NCBI GenBank assembly: GCA_947451425.1
Contig: CANGAC010000005.1
Span: forward strand, 1 to 41,093
Direction of reading: 5' to 3'
Source of the DNA: Bacteriovoracaceae bacterium
Lineage (GTDB): Bacteria > Bdellovibrionota > Bacteriovoracia > Bacteriovoracales > Bacteriovoracaceae
DNA length: 41,093 nt
Positions within the stretch are counted from its first letter, which is position 1, and every line of letters starts with the position of its first letter. A program made the translations under genes and the position numbers. The notes beneath the pieces are model-generated. The model saw nothing but the letters and a program-made list of their open reading frames with translations, did no database searches and was not told where the DNA came from. Positions 21,749 to 30,912 of this stretch are shown here, piece by piece.

Positions 21749-23112
21749 AGTTTCTGTATTCGGATGACCCGATCATTGCCTGTAGTACGTGTAATCACGC
21801 AAACGCAGCCTTGGCGGTCATCCGGATCTCCGGAATCAAGGGTTTCAGTGACTTATCTCGTTTTTTCACACACTCTGGTCCTATAGAACCACGCCGTGTT
21901 TACTTCACCCGCTTGGTCCTACAGGGGCAAACTATCGACGAAGTCTGCCTCACTTATTTTGAAGGCCCGAAAAGTTACAACGGCGAAAACATCCTGGAAC
22001 TTTCCATTCACGGCAACACCCTTAACACCGAAAGGATCATCGATCTTTTTGTGAAAGAGGGCGGAATTCGTCTCGCTGCTCCGGGAGAATTCACTTATCG
22101 CGCGATGAAAAACAAGAAACTCAATCTCTCGCAGGTTGAGGGACTTGATCTTTTTCTCAATGCCAATTCTTCGTACGCTCTTGACCAGGGATTATCTCTT
22201 CTCTCGGGAAATCTTCACGAAATTTATCTCGAGCTCTGGGATCTCTATCTCATTCACAAATCTTCGCTGGAACTTTCCATCGATTTTTCTGATGACGTGG
22301 GGGAAGAGGCTGCACGCAAATATTTCCTCGATTCCCTCGATAATTTCCACAAGAAGTTTTCTTCCCTCGCAAAGCGGGTGGAAAACCAAAATGCGAACCT
22401 TCTCCAGCCGGAGATTGTGATTGCAGGTCTTCCCAATGCCGGGAAAAGTTCTTTTTTCAACATTCTCCTCGGTGACGAGCGGGCGATAGTTTCATCTACC
22501 GCTGGAACGACCAGGGACTATCTCACAGAATATTTTACGGCAGAGGGTGTTCGCTACAAATTGGTGGACACGGCCGGAGTTAGGGATTCTTCAGACTCAA
22601 TCGAGGCGGAAGGTGTAAAAAGAACGAAGAAAAAACTCACTCAGGGATTTTTCAAAATTCTTCTGATCAATCCCTTTGAGATGAGTCCGGGCTTTTCAGA
22701 TCTCGTCGCAGAAGATTTTGATCTTATGTATTTCACGCATGCTGATCTTCCGGGTTTTCTTGAGGCCCGGAAAAATCTCGAAGATAAATTCCGCCAGCTT
22801 GGTTCTATAGGGGCGATTGCTCTCGCCAATTCCGACCAGCCGTGGGAAGAAGACCTCACACAGCGACTAAATAAAAAATACCTACACGCTGTTTCACACC
22901 AACCCTTGCTTCTTGACCGCCACAAGGCATTGATTTTACGGGCACAACAAATTTTATCTAGCTATCGTTTGTTAGCTCAGAATGAGACAGATGTAGCAAT
23001 TCTCTCCTCTGAATTAAACACCTTGGGGCATTGCATTTCAGAAGTCATAGGTATAGTTTCACCCGAACAAGTTTTAAACTCGATCTTCAATAATTTTTGC
23101 ATCGGAAAGTGA
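21745..23112 (+). CDS. mnmE: tRNA modification GTPase MnmE
   Basis: 'GEFTYRAMKNKKLNLSQVEGL', G1 'GLPNAGKSSFFNILLGDERAIVSSTAGTTRDYL', 'LVDTAGVRDSSDSIEAEGV', C-terminal 'LNSIFNNFCIGK'. Confidence 0.95.
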   Translation: MKFLYSDDPIIACSTCNHANAALAVIRISGIKGFSDLSRFFTHSGPIEPRRVYFTRLVLQGQTIDEVCLTYFEGPKSYNGENILELSIHGNTLNTERIIDLFVKEGGIRLAAPGEFTYRAMKNKKLNLSQVEGLDLFLNANSSYALDQGLSLLSGNLHEIYLELWDLYLIHKSSLELSIDFSDDVGEEAARKYFLDSLDNFHKKFSSLAKRVENQNANLLQPEIVIAGLPNAGKSSFFNILLGDERAIVSSTAGTTRDYLTEYFTAEGVRYKLVDTAGVRDSSDSIEAEGVKRTKKKLTQGFFKILLINPFEMSPGFSDLVAEDFDLMYFTHADLPGFLEARKNLEDKFRQLGSIGAIALANSDQPWEEDLTQRLNKKYLHAVSHQPLLLDRHKALILRAQQILSSYRLLAQNETDVAILSSELNTLGHCISEVIGIVSPEQVLNSIFNNFCIGK

Positions 23113-23114
23113 TT

Positions 23115-23130
23115 TGTTCCACGTGGAACA
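23115..23130. promoter_or_regulatory. parS: parS site 1 (perfect 16-bp palindrome TGTTCCACGTGGAACA)
   Basis: Sequence read directly; same class as TGTTYCACGTGRAACA parS; parA/parB are encoded 2.5 kb downstream. Confidence 0.93.
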
Positions 23131-23139
23131 TTTTCAATT

Positions 23140-24978
23140 ATGAAATACGACATCATCGTGGTTGGCGGTGGTCATGCCGGAATCGAAGCGGCGTACATTG
23201 CCTCCCAATTCAATCTTCAGGTCGCCATCATTACTATTCCCGGAGTAGGTCTCGGCTCTGCACCCTGTAATCCCTCCGTAGGTGGAGTGGGCAAGGGACA
23301 AGTGGTTCGGGAGCTCGACGCCCTCGGTGGACTCATGGGAATCCTCGCTGACAAAGCTGGAATACAGTACCGGACACTGAATGACTCCAAGGGCTTTGCT
23401 GTTCAATCCAGCCGCGTCCAGATTGATAAAGAACTCTATTCCATCAAAGCTGAAGAGCTGATTGCCTCTATTCCCAATATCACCGTGATTCGGGAGAAAG
23501 TGACGGCCATCTCCCCAGGGTTTGAGGTGAAAACGGCCGCTGGGTCGTATAGGTCCACCAAGATCATCATGACTGTAGGAACTTTCCTCAATGGAAAGCT
23601 TCACACGGGAAGCGAACAAACAATGGGTGGGAGAGTGGGAGTTGAGCCCTCTTCTGGACTTCAGGATTTATTGGCCGCCATCAAGACCCGGCCCCAAAGA
23701 TTTAAGACCGGAACACCTCCGCGACTGAATAAAGATACGATTGATTATTCAAAACTCGAGGAACAGCCCTCTGATTCCAGTGTTCGGAACTTCCATTGCC
23801 TGAATCAGCCGTTTTCCAGAGAGGCAGAGCAAGTTTCCTGCTATCTCGCGCACACGAATGCCACGACGATGGAGATTATTCGCTTCAATCGCGAAAGATC
23901 ACCTATGTTCAACGGGCAGATCCAGGGTGTGGGTGCCAGGTATTGCCCTTCAATTGAGGATAAAGCATTCCGTTATCCTGATAAATCATCCCATCATGTG
24001 TTCATTGAGCCCGAAGGACTAAATCTCAATACTGTTTACCCATCCGGAATTTCTTCTTCACTCCCGGAAGATGTGCAAGAAGCTTATGTTCGCTCCATGG
24101 AGGGTTTAGAAAAAGCTGAAATCGAAGTTTATGGATACGCAGTCGAATATGATGTTCTTGATACGACAGAGCTGAAAATCACTCTTGAGCATGAACAACT
24201 TGCTGGTTTGTACTTTGCTGGCCAGGTAAACGGCACTTCTGGATACGAAGAAGCAGCCGGGCAAGGGTATATTGCGGGAGTAAATGCGGCTTTGGCCCTT
24301 CTTGGCCTCGAGGCGCTCGTTTTGAGTAGGCATGAGTCTTATATAGGGGTAATGATCGAAGATTTGACCTCAAATACCCGCGATGAACCGTATCGCCTCT
24401 TCACTGCCCGCTCGGAAAACAGATTATTCATCCGCGAAGACAATACGGTTAACAGAATGGCGCCTTATCGCCAGCAGCTTCTCTTGAACACATCGCTTGA
24501 TAAATACCAGCGTGAGTTCCTCGAGAACTATGAGCTCCTGGTGAAATTCTGTGATGAAACCATGATTGTGGAAACATCTCCGCTTCTTCGTGAATTTTCC
24601 GGAGAGGGCGAACTTCAGCAGCTTTCCCGCAGGTTTTCTGTCTCAGAGCTCCTCCGTCAGGGCTGGTTAAATCCCGTCACGACGCTGGAAAGAGTGCTCG
24701 AATCATTCCAGTTAAAGATTGATTATGACCTCGTGAGAACTGTGGCAATTTCCAAGAAATATGATGGCTATATCAAGCGCTCGGAGGGGCAAAATGAGCG
24801 TCTGAAGAAGATGGATGCCATGAGAGTAAACTGGGAAGAAATTGTGGGATCCGGTAACATCTCCTTCGAGTGTAAACAGAGAATTTCCCGTATTCGCCCA
24901 GAGACCTTCGGACAGCTGAAGCTCATAGAGGGAATCCGTCCCGCGACTCTCGCCGTTGTGGCGGCAAAGGCCCTCTGA
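23140..24978 (+). CDS. mnmG: tRNA uridine 5-carboxymethylaminomethyl modification enzyme MnmG (GidA)
   Basis: 'YDIIVVGGGHAGIEAAYIAS', 'CNPSVGGVGKGQVVRELDALGG', 'GRVGVEPSSGLQ', 'NGTSGYEEAAGQGYIAGVNAAL', 'LTSNTRDEPYRLFTARSENRL'. Confidence 0.97.
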   Translation: MKYDIIVVGGGHAGIEAAYIASQFNLQVAIITIPGVGLGSAPCNPSVGGVGKGQVVRELDALGGLMGILADKAGIQYRTLNDSKGFAVQSSRVQIDKELYSIKAEELIASIPNITVIREKVTAISPGFEVKTAAGSYRSTKIIMTVGTFLNGKLHTGSEQTMGGRVGVEPSSGLQDLLAAIKTRPQRFKTGTPPRLNKDTIDYSKLEEQPSDSSVRNFHCLNQPFSREAEQVSCYLAHTNATTMEIIRFNRERSPMFNGQIQGVGARYCPSIEDKAFRYPDKSSHHVFIEPEGLNLNTVYPSGISSSLPEDVQEAYVRSMEGLEKAEIEVYGYAVEYDVLDTTELKITLEHEQLAGLYFAGQVNGTSGYEEAAGQGYIAGVNAALALLGLEALVLSRHESYIGVMIEDLTSNTRDEPYRLFTARSENRLFIREDNTVNRMAPYRQQLLLNTSLDKYQREFLENYELLVKFCDETMIVETSPLLREFSGEGELQQLSRRFSVSELLRQGWLNPVTTLERVLESFQLKIDYDLVRTVAISKKYDGYIKRSEGQNERLKKMDAMRVNWEEIVGSGNISFECKQRISRIRPETFGQLKLIEGIRPATLAVVAAKAL

Positions 24979-25613
24979 TGCTCGACTTTTCTATCCGCTA
25001 TTTAAATGTCCTGAAAACCAAGCTCGCCGGGCTAAATCTCACCAATATCCTGGATCCGGATGAGTTTTATCATAAGCAGATTCTCGATTCGATTAACCCT
25101 TATCTTCAGTCAGAGTCTTTCAAGGATCACGTAGCGAAAACCAAGCTTGTGGTCGACGTAGGTTTCGGGGGCGGGTTTCCGATTCTCCCTCTGGCGAAAC
25201 TCCTTCCTGATGTTCAATTCGTGGGCGTAGAGAGCAAGAGGAAGAAGGTCGATGCGGTGAAACTCATAGCGGAAGAACTGGGTCTCACAAACGTAAAACT
25301 TGTTCATTCGAGACTTGAAGATTTCTTCTTTGATCGTCCCGCTACGATCACGTTCAAAGCTGTTGGAACGGTGGCGGATTATTTGCCCGCCATTCACCGT
25401 TCTTCGAACAATTTTTCAGTCTTTTTTTATAAGGGGCCAAACTTTTTAGAACTAGAAGAAAAGTCTCTGGTGAAAATTTCTGATTGGGTTTTACGTGATA
25501 ATCAGGAGATCAGTGTCCCCGGCACACAGCAGCGTTTCCTTGTAAGCTTTAGTTCGAAGAATGTTCCACGTGGAACACCTAAATACCTTGTCAAACTCTC
25601 GGATTTTCTCTAA
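24978..25613 (+). CDS. rsmG: 16S rRNA m7G527 methyltransferase RsmG (GidB)
   Basis: 'VVDVGFGGGFPILPLAKLLPDVQFVGVESKRKKVDAV...LGLTNVKLVHSRLEDF'; directly follows mnmG. Confidence 0.9.
   Translation: MLDFSIRYLNVLKTKLAGLNLTNILDPDEFYHKQILDSINPYLQSESFKDHVAKTKLVVDVGFGGGFPILPLAKLLPDVQFVGVESKRKKVDAVKLIAEELGLTNVKLVHSRLEDFFFDRPATITFKAVGTVADYLPAIHRSSNNFSVFFYKGPNFLELEEKSLVKISDWVLRDNQEISVPGTQQRFLVSFSSKNVPRGTPKYLVKLSDFL
25562..25577. promoter_or_regulatory. parS: parS site 2 (TGTTCCACGTGGAACA) inside the 3' end of rsmG
   Basis: Perfect 16-bp palindrome identical to 23115-23130, encoding N-VPRGT-P in rsmG. Confidence 0.93.
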
Positions 25614-25650
25614 AAATTAACCTCTCAGAAACATCTAAAGCAGGGACTAA

Positions 25651-26487
25651 ATGGCTAAAATCATTGCGATTGCTAACCAGAAAGGTGGCGTTGGAAAGAC
25701 GACCACTTCCGTCAACTTAAGTGCATGCCTCGCCGCGGCAGAAAAGCGCACACTCCTAATAGATTTGGATCCACAGGGGAACGCTAGTTCTTGCCTCGGA
25801 GTAGAGAAAGAAACCTTCGCCAAGGCCAACGTTTATCACGCTCTTATTAATGAAGAGAGTTTTGAAAATTGTATCTATCCGACAGAACTTCCTCTTCTGG
25901 AGCTTTGTCCTTCGAATAATGATCTCGTGGGTGCGGAACTTGAACTCGTTCACATGTTCGCTCGCGAATCAAAATTAAAAACGGCGCTCGAAGCGATTGC
26001 TCACAAATATGATTACATCATTATTGATTGCGCTCCTTCGCTGAATCTTCTTACTGTGAATGCGCTCTCAGCTGCTCACACTTATCTTATTCCGATGCAG
26101 ACAGAATATCTTGCGATGGAAGGATTAGCTCAGCTCTTAAATACCGTGCGCCTGATCAGAGCATCTCTGAATCCGAAGCTTGCTCTCGAGGGAATTCTCC
26201 TCACGATGTATGACTCGAGAAATAATCTTTGTAAGCTCGTTGCCAATGACCTCATGACCCACTTTAAGGACGATATCCTGAAGTCGATCATTCCAAGAAA
26301 CGTCAAACTTTCTGAGTGCACGAGCTTCGGTAAGCCGATCATTCTTTACGACATCACATCCAAAGGCTCTGAGGCTTATCTCTCTCTTGCTCGCGAGATC
26401 ATTTTGAAGTCGGAAAAGAAACCAGAAGTGAAGATGCCACTTGCGACACAAATTCCAAAATTCGAAGACTATCAGGTTAATCAATAG
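25651..26487 (+). CDS. parA: Chromosome partitioning ATPase ParA (Soj)
   Basis: 'IIAIANQKGGVGKTTTSVNLSACLAAAEKRTLLIDLDPQGNASSCLG', 'YIIIDCAPSLNLLTVNAL'. Confidence 0.95.
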   Translation: MAKIIAIANQKGGVGKTTTSVNLSACLAAAEKRTLLIDLDPQGNASSCLGVEKETFAKANVYHALINEESFENCIYPTELPLLELCPSNNDLVGAELELVHMFARESKLKTALEAIAHKYDYIIIDCAPSLNLLTVNALSAAHTYLIPMQTEYLAMEGLAQLLNTVRLIRASLNPKLALEGILLTMYDSRNNLCKLVANDLMTHFKDDILKSIIPRNVKLSECTSFGKPIILYDITSKGSEAYLSLAREIILKSEKKPEVKMPLATQIPKFEDYQVNQ

Positions 26488-26492
26488 GAGCG

Positions 26493-27395
26493 ATGAGTAT
26501 GCAAAAGAATAAACCACAGCTTGGTAAAGGTATGGCAGCTCTCCTTGGTGGACACCCGGGTTTACACGCGGATATGCCTGCCCCTATAGAACCGAAGATC
26601 GAAACACGCATCGAAACTCAACCGATGCTCGTAGACGTGGAAAAGCTTGTTGCTAACAAGGGACAGCCGCGGAAAATATTCAAAGAAAAAGACCTTCTCG
26701 AACTCGCAGAATCGATCAAAGAAAATGGCGTGATCCAGCCGCTCCTGGTTGTCGAAAAAGACGGCATGTTTGAAATCGTCGCGGGAGAAAGAAGATTCCG
26801 TGCTTCTAAACTTGCGGGCCTTACGAAAGTTCCTGTGATCATCAAGCGCGCGACTAAGCGTGATGCCATGGTCATGTCGATCATCGAAAACGTTCAGCGC
26901 TCGGATCTCAATTGCGTGGAAGAAGCTCTCGCATACTTCCAGCTCATGAATGAGTTTGAACTTACCCAGGAAGAAGTGGCGAAGAAGATCGGAAAAGAGC
27001 GCTCAACGATCGCGAACTTCCTCCGGATCCTGAAGCTTCCGAAAGACGTCATCGTTTCTCTTCAAAAAGATCTTCTCTCTTTTGGTCACGCCAAAGTTCT
27101 CTGCGCGATCGGGGATGAAGAGCTGGTCAAGCGCCTGTCGAACGAAGTGATCGCTAAAAACCTTTCCGTCCGTGAACTGGAAGAGCTTGCGAAGCAATCC
27201 AAGAAGCCGGCGAAGAAGAGTGGCATGGTCAACAAATTCATCGCAGAGCAATACACACAACTCAGAAATAAGCTTGAGCAGAAGACCGGCTACCACTTCG
27301 ATCTGAAATCGAAGAAGAACGGAGCTGGCGAGATCACCATCAAATTTAGCAACGAAGCTGAATTTAATGATATATTTGCTTATCTCATGAAGTAA
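26493..27395 (+). CDS. parB: Chromosome partitioning protein ParB (Spo0J)
   Basis: 'LGKGMAALLG', 'NKGQPRKIFKEKDLLELAESIKENGVIQPLLV', 'EIVAGERRFRASKLAGLTKVPVI', HTH 'LTQEEVAKKIGKERSTIANFLRILKLP'. Confidence 0.96.
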   Translation: MSMQKNKPQLGKGMAALLGGHPGLHADMPAPIEPKIETRIETQPMLVDVEKLVANKGQPRKIFKEKDLLELAESIKENGVIQPLLVVEKDGMFEIVAGERRFRASKLAGLTKVPVIIKRATKRDAMVMSIIENVQRSDLNCVEEALAYFQLMNEFELTQEEVAKKIGKERSTIANFLRILKLPKDVIVSLQKDLLSFGHAKVLCAIGDEELVKRLSNEVIAKNLSVRELEELAKQSKKPAKKSGMVNKFIAEQYTQLRNKLEQKTGYHFDLKSKKNGAGEITIKFSNEAEFNDIFAYLMK

Positions 27396-27411
27396 TTGTC
27401 CTGGAGGACGC

Positions 27412-27747
27412 TTGGCCCGTAAGAACGATATTTGCGCCATCATCGAAGAAGGCTGCAAATTTGAAGGAAATCTATCCTTTAGCGGCACGGTTCGTATCGC
27501 GGGCTTTGTTACCGGAAGTATTTTTTCCAACGACACCCTTATCATTTCAGAGGGTGCCGTAATCAACGCCGACATCAACGCCAACATTGTTATCATCTCG
27601 GGTTCCGTGAAAGGAACGATCAAAGCCTCTTCCCGAGTTGAGATTAGACGCCCAGCAAGATTCGAAGGGACGGTTACAAGTCCGAGTCTCATTGTCGAAG
27701 AAGGCGTTATCTTCCACGGAATAACGAAAATGAAAGACAAAAAATAG
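27412..27747 (+). CDS. Bactofilin family cytoskeletal protein (TTG start)
   Basis: 'CKFEGNLSFSGTVRIAGFVTGSIFSNDTLIISEGAVINADINANIVIISGSVKGTIKASSRVEIRRPARFEGTVTSPSLIVEEGVIFHG' is the bactofilin beta-helix pattern; 16 bp after parB. Confidence 0.9.
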   Translation: MARKNDICAIIEEGCKFEGNLSFSGTVRIAGFVTGSIFSNDTLIISEGAVINADINANIVIISGSVKGTIKASSRVEIRRPARFEGTVTSPSLIVEEGVIFHGITKMKDKK

Positions 27748-27758
27748 CCTCTAACTTC

Positions 27759-27787
27759 TTGACGAAAATCCCCCTAAAGCTTACAAA
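27759..27787 (+). promoter_or_regulatory. Candidate sigma70-type promoter for the atpF' operon
   Basis: TTGACG (27759-27764), 17-bp spacer, TACAAA (27782-27787), upstream of the 27825 ATG. Confidence 0.4.
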
Positions 27788-27824
27788 TTACTGCAATTAA
27801 AATCGCTTCATTAAGGTAAAAAGA

Positions 27825-28268
27825 ATGGAAACCGTTCAGGCCATTTTCACACAACTTGGTGTGGATTCGTCTCTCGCTCCTCAGTTCGTTATCGTTTGTA
27901 TTGTCTTCATCCTCGCGCAATTTCTTTTCTTAGGTCGTCTTCAGGAAGTTCTTGAGACACGTGAAGAAAAGACAGTGAAGCTCGAGAGCTCTGCTGACGA
28001 GACAATCGAAAAAGTTTCGCGCATGAAAGCCGAGTACAAGGCGAAGATTGATGAAACTCAACGTAAGACTTTAAAAGAGTCGACTGACAAAAAACAAAAG
28101 ATCACTCAAAAGTTCACGGATCAATACAAGCAAGCTGAAAAAGAAGTCAGCGCTCACGTTGATTCTTCCCGTAACACTTTTTCAAATGAAGTGGCGGGCA
28201 ATCGCGAGAAGTATATGGCGGAAGCTGATACTCTTGCCCAGTCTCTCGTTAACAAGATTCTTCAATAA
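27825..28268 (+). CDS. atpF': F0F1 ATP synthase subunit b' (peripheral stalk)
   Basis: Single N-terminal TM followed by long charged coiled coil; first of two consecutive b-type genes before atpH. Confidence 0.8.
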   Translation: METVQAIFTQLGVDSSLAPQFVIVCIVFILAQFLFLGRLQEVLETREEKTVKLESSADETIEKVSRMKAEYKAKIDETQRKTLKESTDKKQKITQKFTDQYKQAEKEVSAHVDSSRNTFSNEVAGNREKYMAEADTLAQSLVNKILQ

Positions 28269-28276
28269 GGACAAAC

Positions 28277-28813
28277 ATGCGTTACTTAGCTACATACGCA
28301 CTTTTCTTCTCGGCTGCGGCCCTCGCTTCTGGAAACGGCGGACATCACGGTTCAGCAGGTGATCTTGTTGCTCCGGCCGTGAACGTTGCTCTCCTCGTGG
28401 GTTTTCTCGTTTGGAAACTCAAGAAGCCCCTGAACGATATGTTCACGAAGAAAGCTGAAGAGATCACGAACACTCTTGAGCGCGCGAGCCTGAAAGCAAA
28501 AGAAGCTCAGATGATGCTCGAAAACGAGCAGAGAAAAATCACGAATCTTTCTACGGAAATGAAAACTCTCGCTGATCAGTCTGATGCTGACGTTAAGACA
28601 TACGAAAAAAATCTCGCCCGCGAGACAGAAGAAAAAATCCAGAAGATGAAAACAGACGCAACTTCAAAAATTGCTGCTGATAAAAAAGCCATCATGGATG
28701 AGCTCAATGCGGAACTTCTGAACCAGGTGATCGCGAAGACAAAAACGACAATCAAGACAAACAAAGATTTCCAGAGCAAAGCTTCGAACAAGCTTCTTCA
28801 AGGACTTAAATAA
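28277..28813 (+). CDS. atpF: F0F1 ATP synthase subunit b
   Basis: 'APAVNVALLVGFLVWKLKKPLNDMFTKKAEEITNTLERASLKAKEAQ...' followed directly by atpH. Confidence 0.88.
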   Translation: MRYLATYALFFSAAALASGNGGHHGSAGDLVAPAVNVALLVGFLVWKLKKPLNDMFTKKAEEITNTLERASLKAKEAQMMLENEQRKITNLSTEMKTLADQSDADVKTYEKNLARETEEKIQKMKTDATSKIAADKKAIMDELNAELLNQVIAKTKTTIKTNKDFQSKASNKLLQGLK

Positions 28814-29352
28814 TGAGAGAGCAAGCCGTTGCCCGCGTTTACGCCAAGTCACTTCTTGAGCTTGGAGATGAAAAGAAAATCAATATCGCTGATGAGCTCA
28901 CAAAACTCACAGAGGTCATCAATAAGTCTAACGACCTTGAGAACATCATGTTTCTCGAACTCTTCACGATGGAAGAGAAGAAAGGGGTTTTTGGCGAAGT
29001 GGCCAAGAAGCTCAACCTTTCTCCCATCACGACTGAGACGATTCGTTATCTGATCGACGAAAAAAGAATCGGCATCCTTCCTCTCATTATTAAAGAGGTG
29101 ATTGTGATGGACGATGAACGTCGTGGTTTCATGAAGGGAACAATCGAAGGCTCTGATGCCCAGATTGATCCTGCCTTCAAGGCGAAGATCGAATCATTCC
29201 TCAAGGGGAAACTCGGTCGCGATCCGCACCTTGAATACGTTCAGAATCCGAAACTCTCTGCAGGTTACAAAGTCACAGTAGAAGATCTGCAGCTGGACGC
29301 GTCTCTCGACAACCAACTTGAACAATTTAAACAATCCGTTTTAGGCGAATAA
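28813..29352 (+). CDS. atpH: F0F1 ATP synthase subunit delta
   Basis: 'AVARVYAKSLLELGDEKKI', C-terminal 'KLGRDPHLEYVQNPKLSAGYKVTVEDLQLDASLDNQLEQFKQSVLG'. Confidence 0.93.
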   Translation: MREQAVARVYAKSLLELGDEKKINIADELTKLTEVINKSNDLENIMFLELFTMEEKKGVFGEVAKKLNLSPITTETIRYLIDEKRIGILPLIIKEVIVMDDERRGFMKGTIEGSDAQIDPAFKAKIESFLKGKLGRDPHLEYVQNPKLSAGYKVTVEDLQLDASLDNQLEQFKQSVLGE

Positions 29353-29380
29353 TTTTACCCACAAAAGGGAAGGATTTTAG

Positions 29381-30895
29381 ATGAGCACATCAATTAGACC
29401 TGAAGAAATCACAGGAATCATCAAGGATAGAATCGCGAATTTCGAATCGCGCCTCCAGATGAACGAAATCGGTACCGTTCTCACCATCGGTGATGGTGTG
29501 GCCCGCGTTTTCGGTCTCAAGAACGTTCTCGCTGGAGAGCTCGTTGAGTTCGAAGGTGGAGTTAAGGGAATGGTTCTTAACCTTGAATCAAATAACGTAG
29601 GTATCGTTGTTCTCGGTAACGACGAATCTATTAAAGAAGGCTCAACTGTTAAGCGTACAGAAAAAATCGTTTCTGTTCCGGTTGGCGACGCTCTTCTTGG
29701 CCGCGTAGTAAACGCAATCGGCGAGCCGATCGATGGTCAGGGCGAAATCAAGACAACTACTTTCCGTAACGTGGAAATCAAGGCTCCGGGAATTATTGCC
29801 CGTAAGTCAGTTCACGAGCCAATGCAGACAGGGATCAAAGCAATCGATGCCATGATTCCGATCGGTCGTGGTCAGCGCGAACTTATCATTGGTGACCGTA
29901 AGACTGGTAAGACAGCAGTTGCCGTCGATACGATCATCAACCAGAAAGGCAAAGACGTTGTTTGTGTATACGTGGCCATCGGTCAGAAGCAATCAACAGT
30001 TCGTCAGGTTTATCAAAAGCTCCTCGAAGCAGGCGCTCTTGAATATACAATCATCGTATCAGCGACAGCTTCTCACTCAGCTCCGCTTCAGTACCTCGCT
30101 CCGTACACTGGCTGTACAATGGGCGAATTCTACCGCGACCAGGGCAAGCACGCTCTCATCGTCTATGATGATCTTACAAAACAATCTCAGGCTTATCGTC
30201 AGCTCTCTCTCCTTCTTCGCCGTCCACCAGGGCGTGAAGCATTCCCGGGAGACGTTTTCTACATTCACTCAAGACTTCTTGAGCGCGCATGTAAGGTGAA
30301 CGATGAACTTGGTGCCGGTTCACTCACAGCTCTTCCGATCATCGAAACTCAGGAAGGCGACGTTGCTGCTTACATTCCAACAAACGTAATTTCGATCACA
30401 GATGGTCAGATCTATCTCGAGTCGGATCTCTTCAACTCCGGTATCCGTCCAGCGGTTAACGTTGGTCTCTCGGTATCGCGCGTGGGTGGTTCTGCTCAGA
30501 TTAAAGCGATGAAGAAAGTTGCGGGTACACTCCGTCTAGATCTCGCTCAGTACCGCGAGCTCGCAGCGTTTGCTCAGTTCGGTTCAGATCTCGACGAAGC
30601 GACTCAGCGTCAGCTGAATCGTGGTGCTCGCCTGGTTGAACTTCTCAAGCAAGCTCAGTACTCACCTATGGATGTTATCGATCAATCAGTTTCGATCTTC
30701 GCAGCAACTAAAGGTTACTTCGATGCGATTCCGGTTTCTAAAATCCGTCAGGTTGAAACTGATCTCCTCGCCATGCTCAACAGCCGCCATGCGGACCTGA
30801 TGAACGGCATGAGAAAAGACAAGCAGATGTCTCCTGAGGCCGAAGCGAAAGTGACAGACCTCATTAAGGGTTTTGTTTCTAGCTACAAGGTTTAA
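29381..30895 (+). CDS. atpA: F0F1 ATP synthase subunit alpha
   Basis: '[15 protein letters not shown]', '[33 protein letters not shown]', '[49 protein letters not shown]'. Confidence 0.98.
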   Translation: MSTSIRPEEITGIIKDRIANFESRLQMNEIGTVLTIGDGVARVFGLKNVLAGELVEFEGGVKGMVLNLESNNVGIVVLGNDESIKEGSTVKRTEKIVSVPVGDALLGRVVNAIGEPIDGQGEIKTTTFRNVEIKAPGIIARKSVHEPMQTGIKAIDAMIPIGRGQRELIIGDRKTGKTAVAVDTIINQKGKDVVCVYVAIGQKQSTVRQVYQKLLEAGALEYTIIVSATASHSAPLQYLAPYTGCTMGEFYRDQGKHALIVYDDLTKQSQAYRQLSLLLRRPPGREAFPGDVFYIHSRLLERACKVNDELGAGSLTALPIIETQEGDVAAYIPTNVISITDGQIYLESDLFNSGIRPAVNVGLSVSRVGGSAQIKAMKKVAGTLRLDLAQYRELAAFAQFGSDLDEATQRQLNRGARLVELLKQAQYSPMDVIDQSVSIFAATKGYFDAIPVSKIRQVETDLLAMLNSRHADLMNGMRKDKQMSPEAEAKVTDLIKGFVSSYKV

Positions 30896-30912
30896 TTTAA
30901 GGATTTAAGACC

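Noticed and set aside
24339-24352. CTTATATAGGGGTA resembling the motif
   Set aside because: Only one half matches; not counted.
27003-27740. 245-aa minus-strand ORF opposite parB/bactofilin
   Set aside because: Antisense shadow of confidently assigned genes, no recognisable family; long antisense frames are expected from codon bias.
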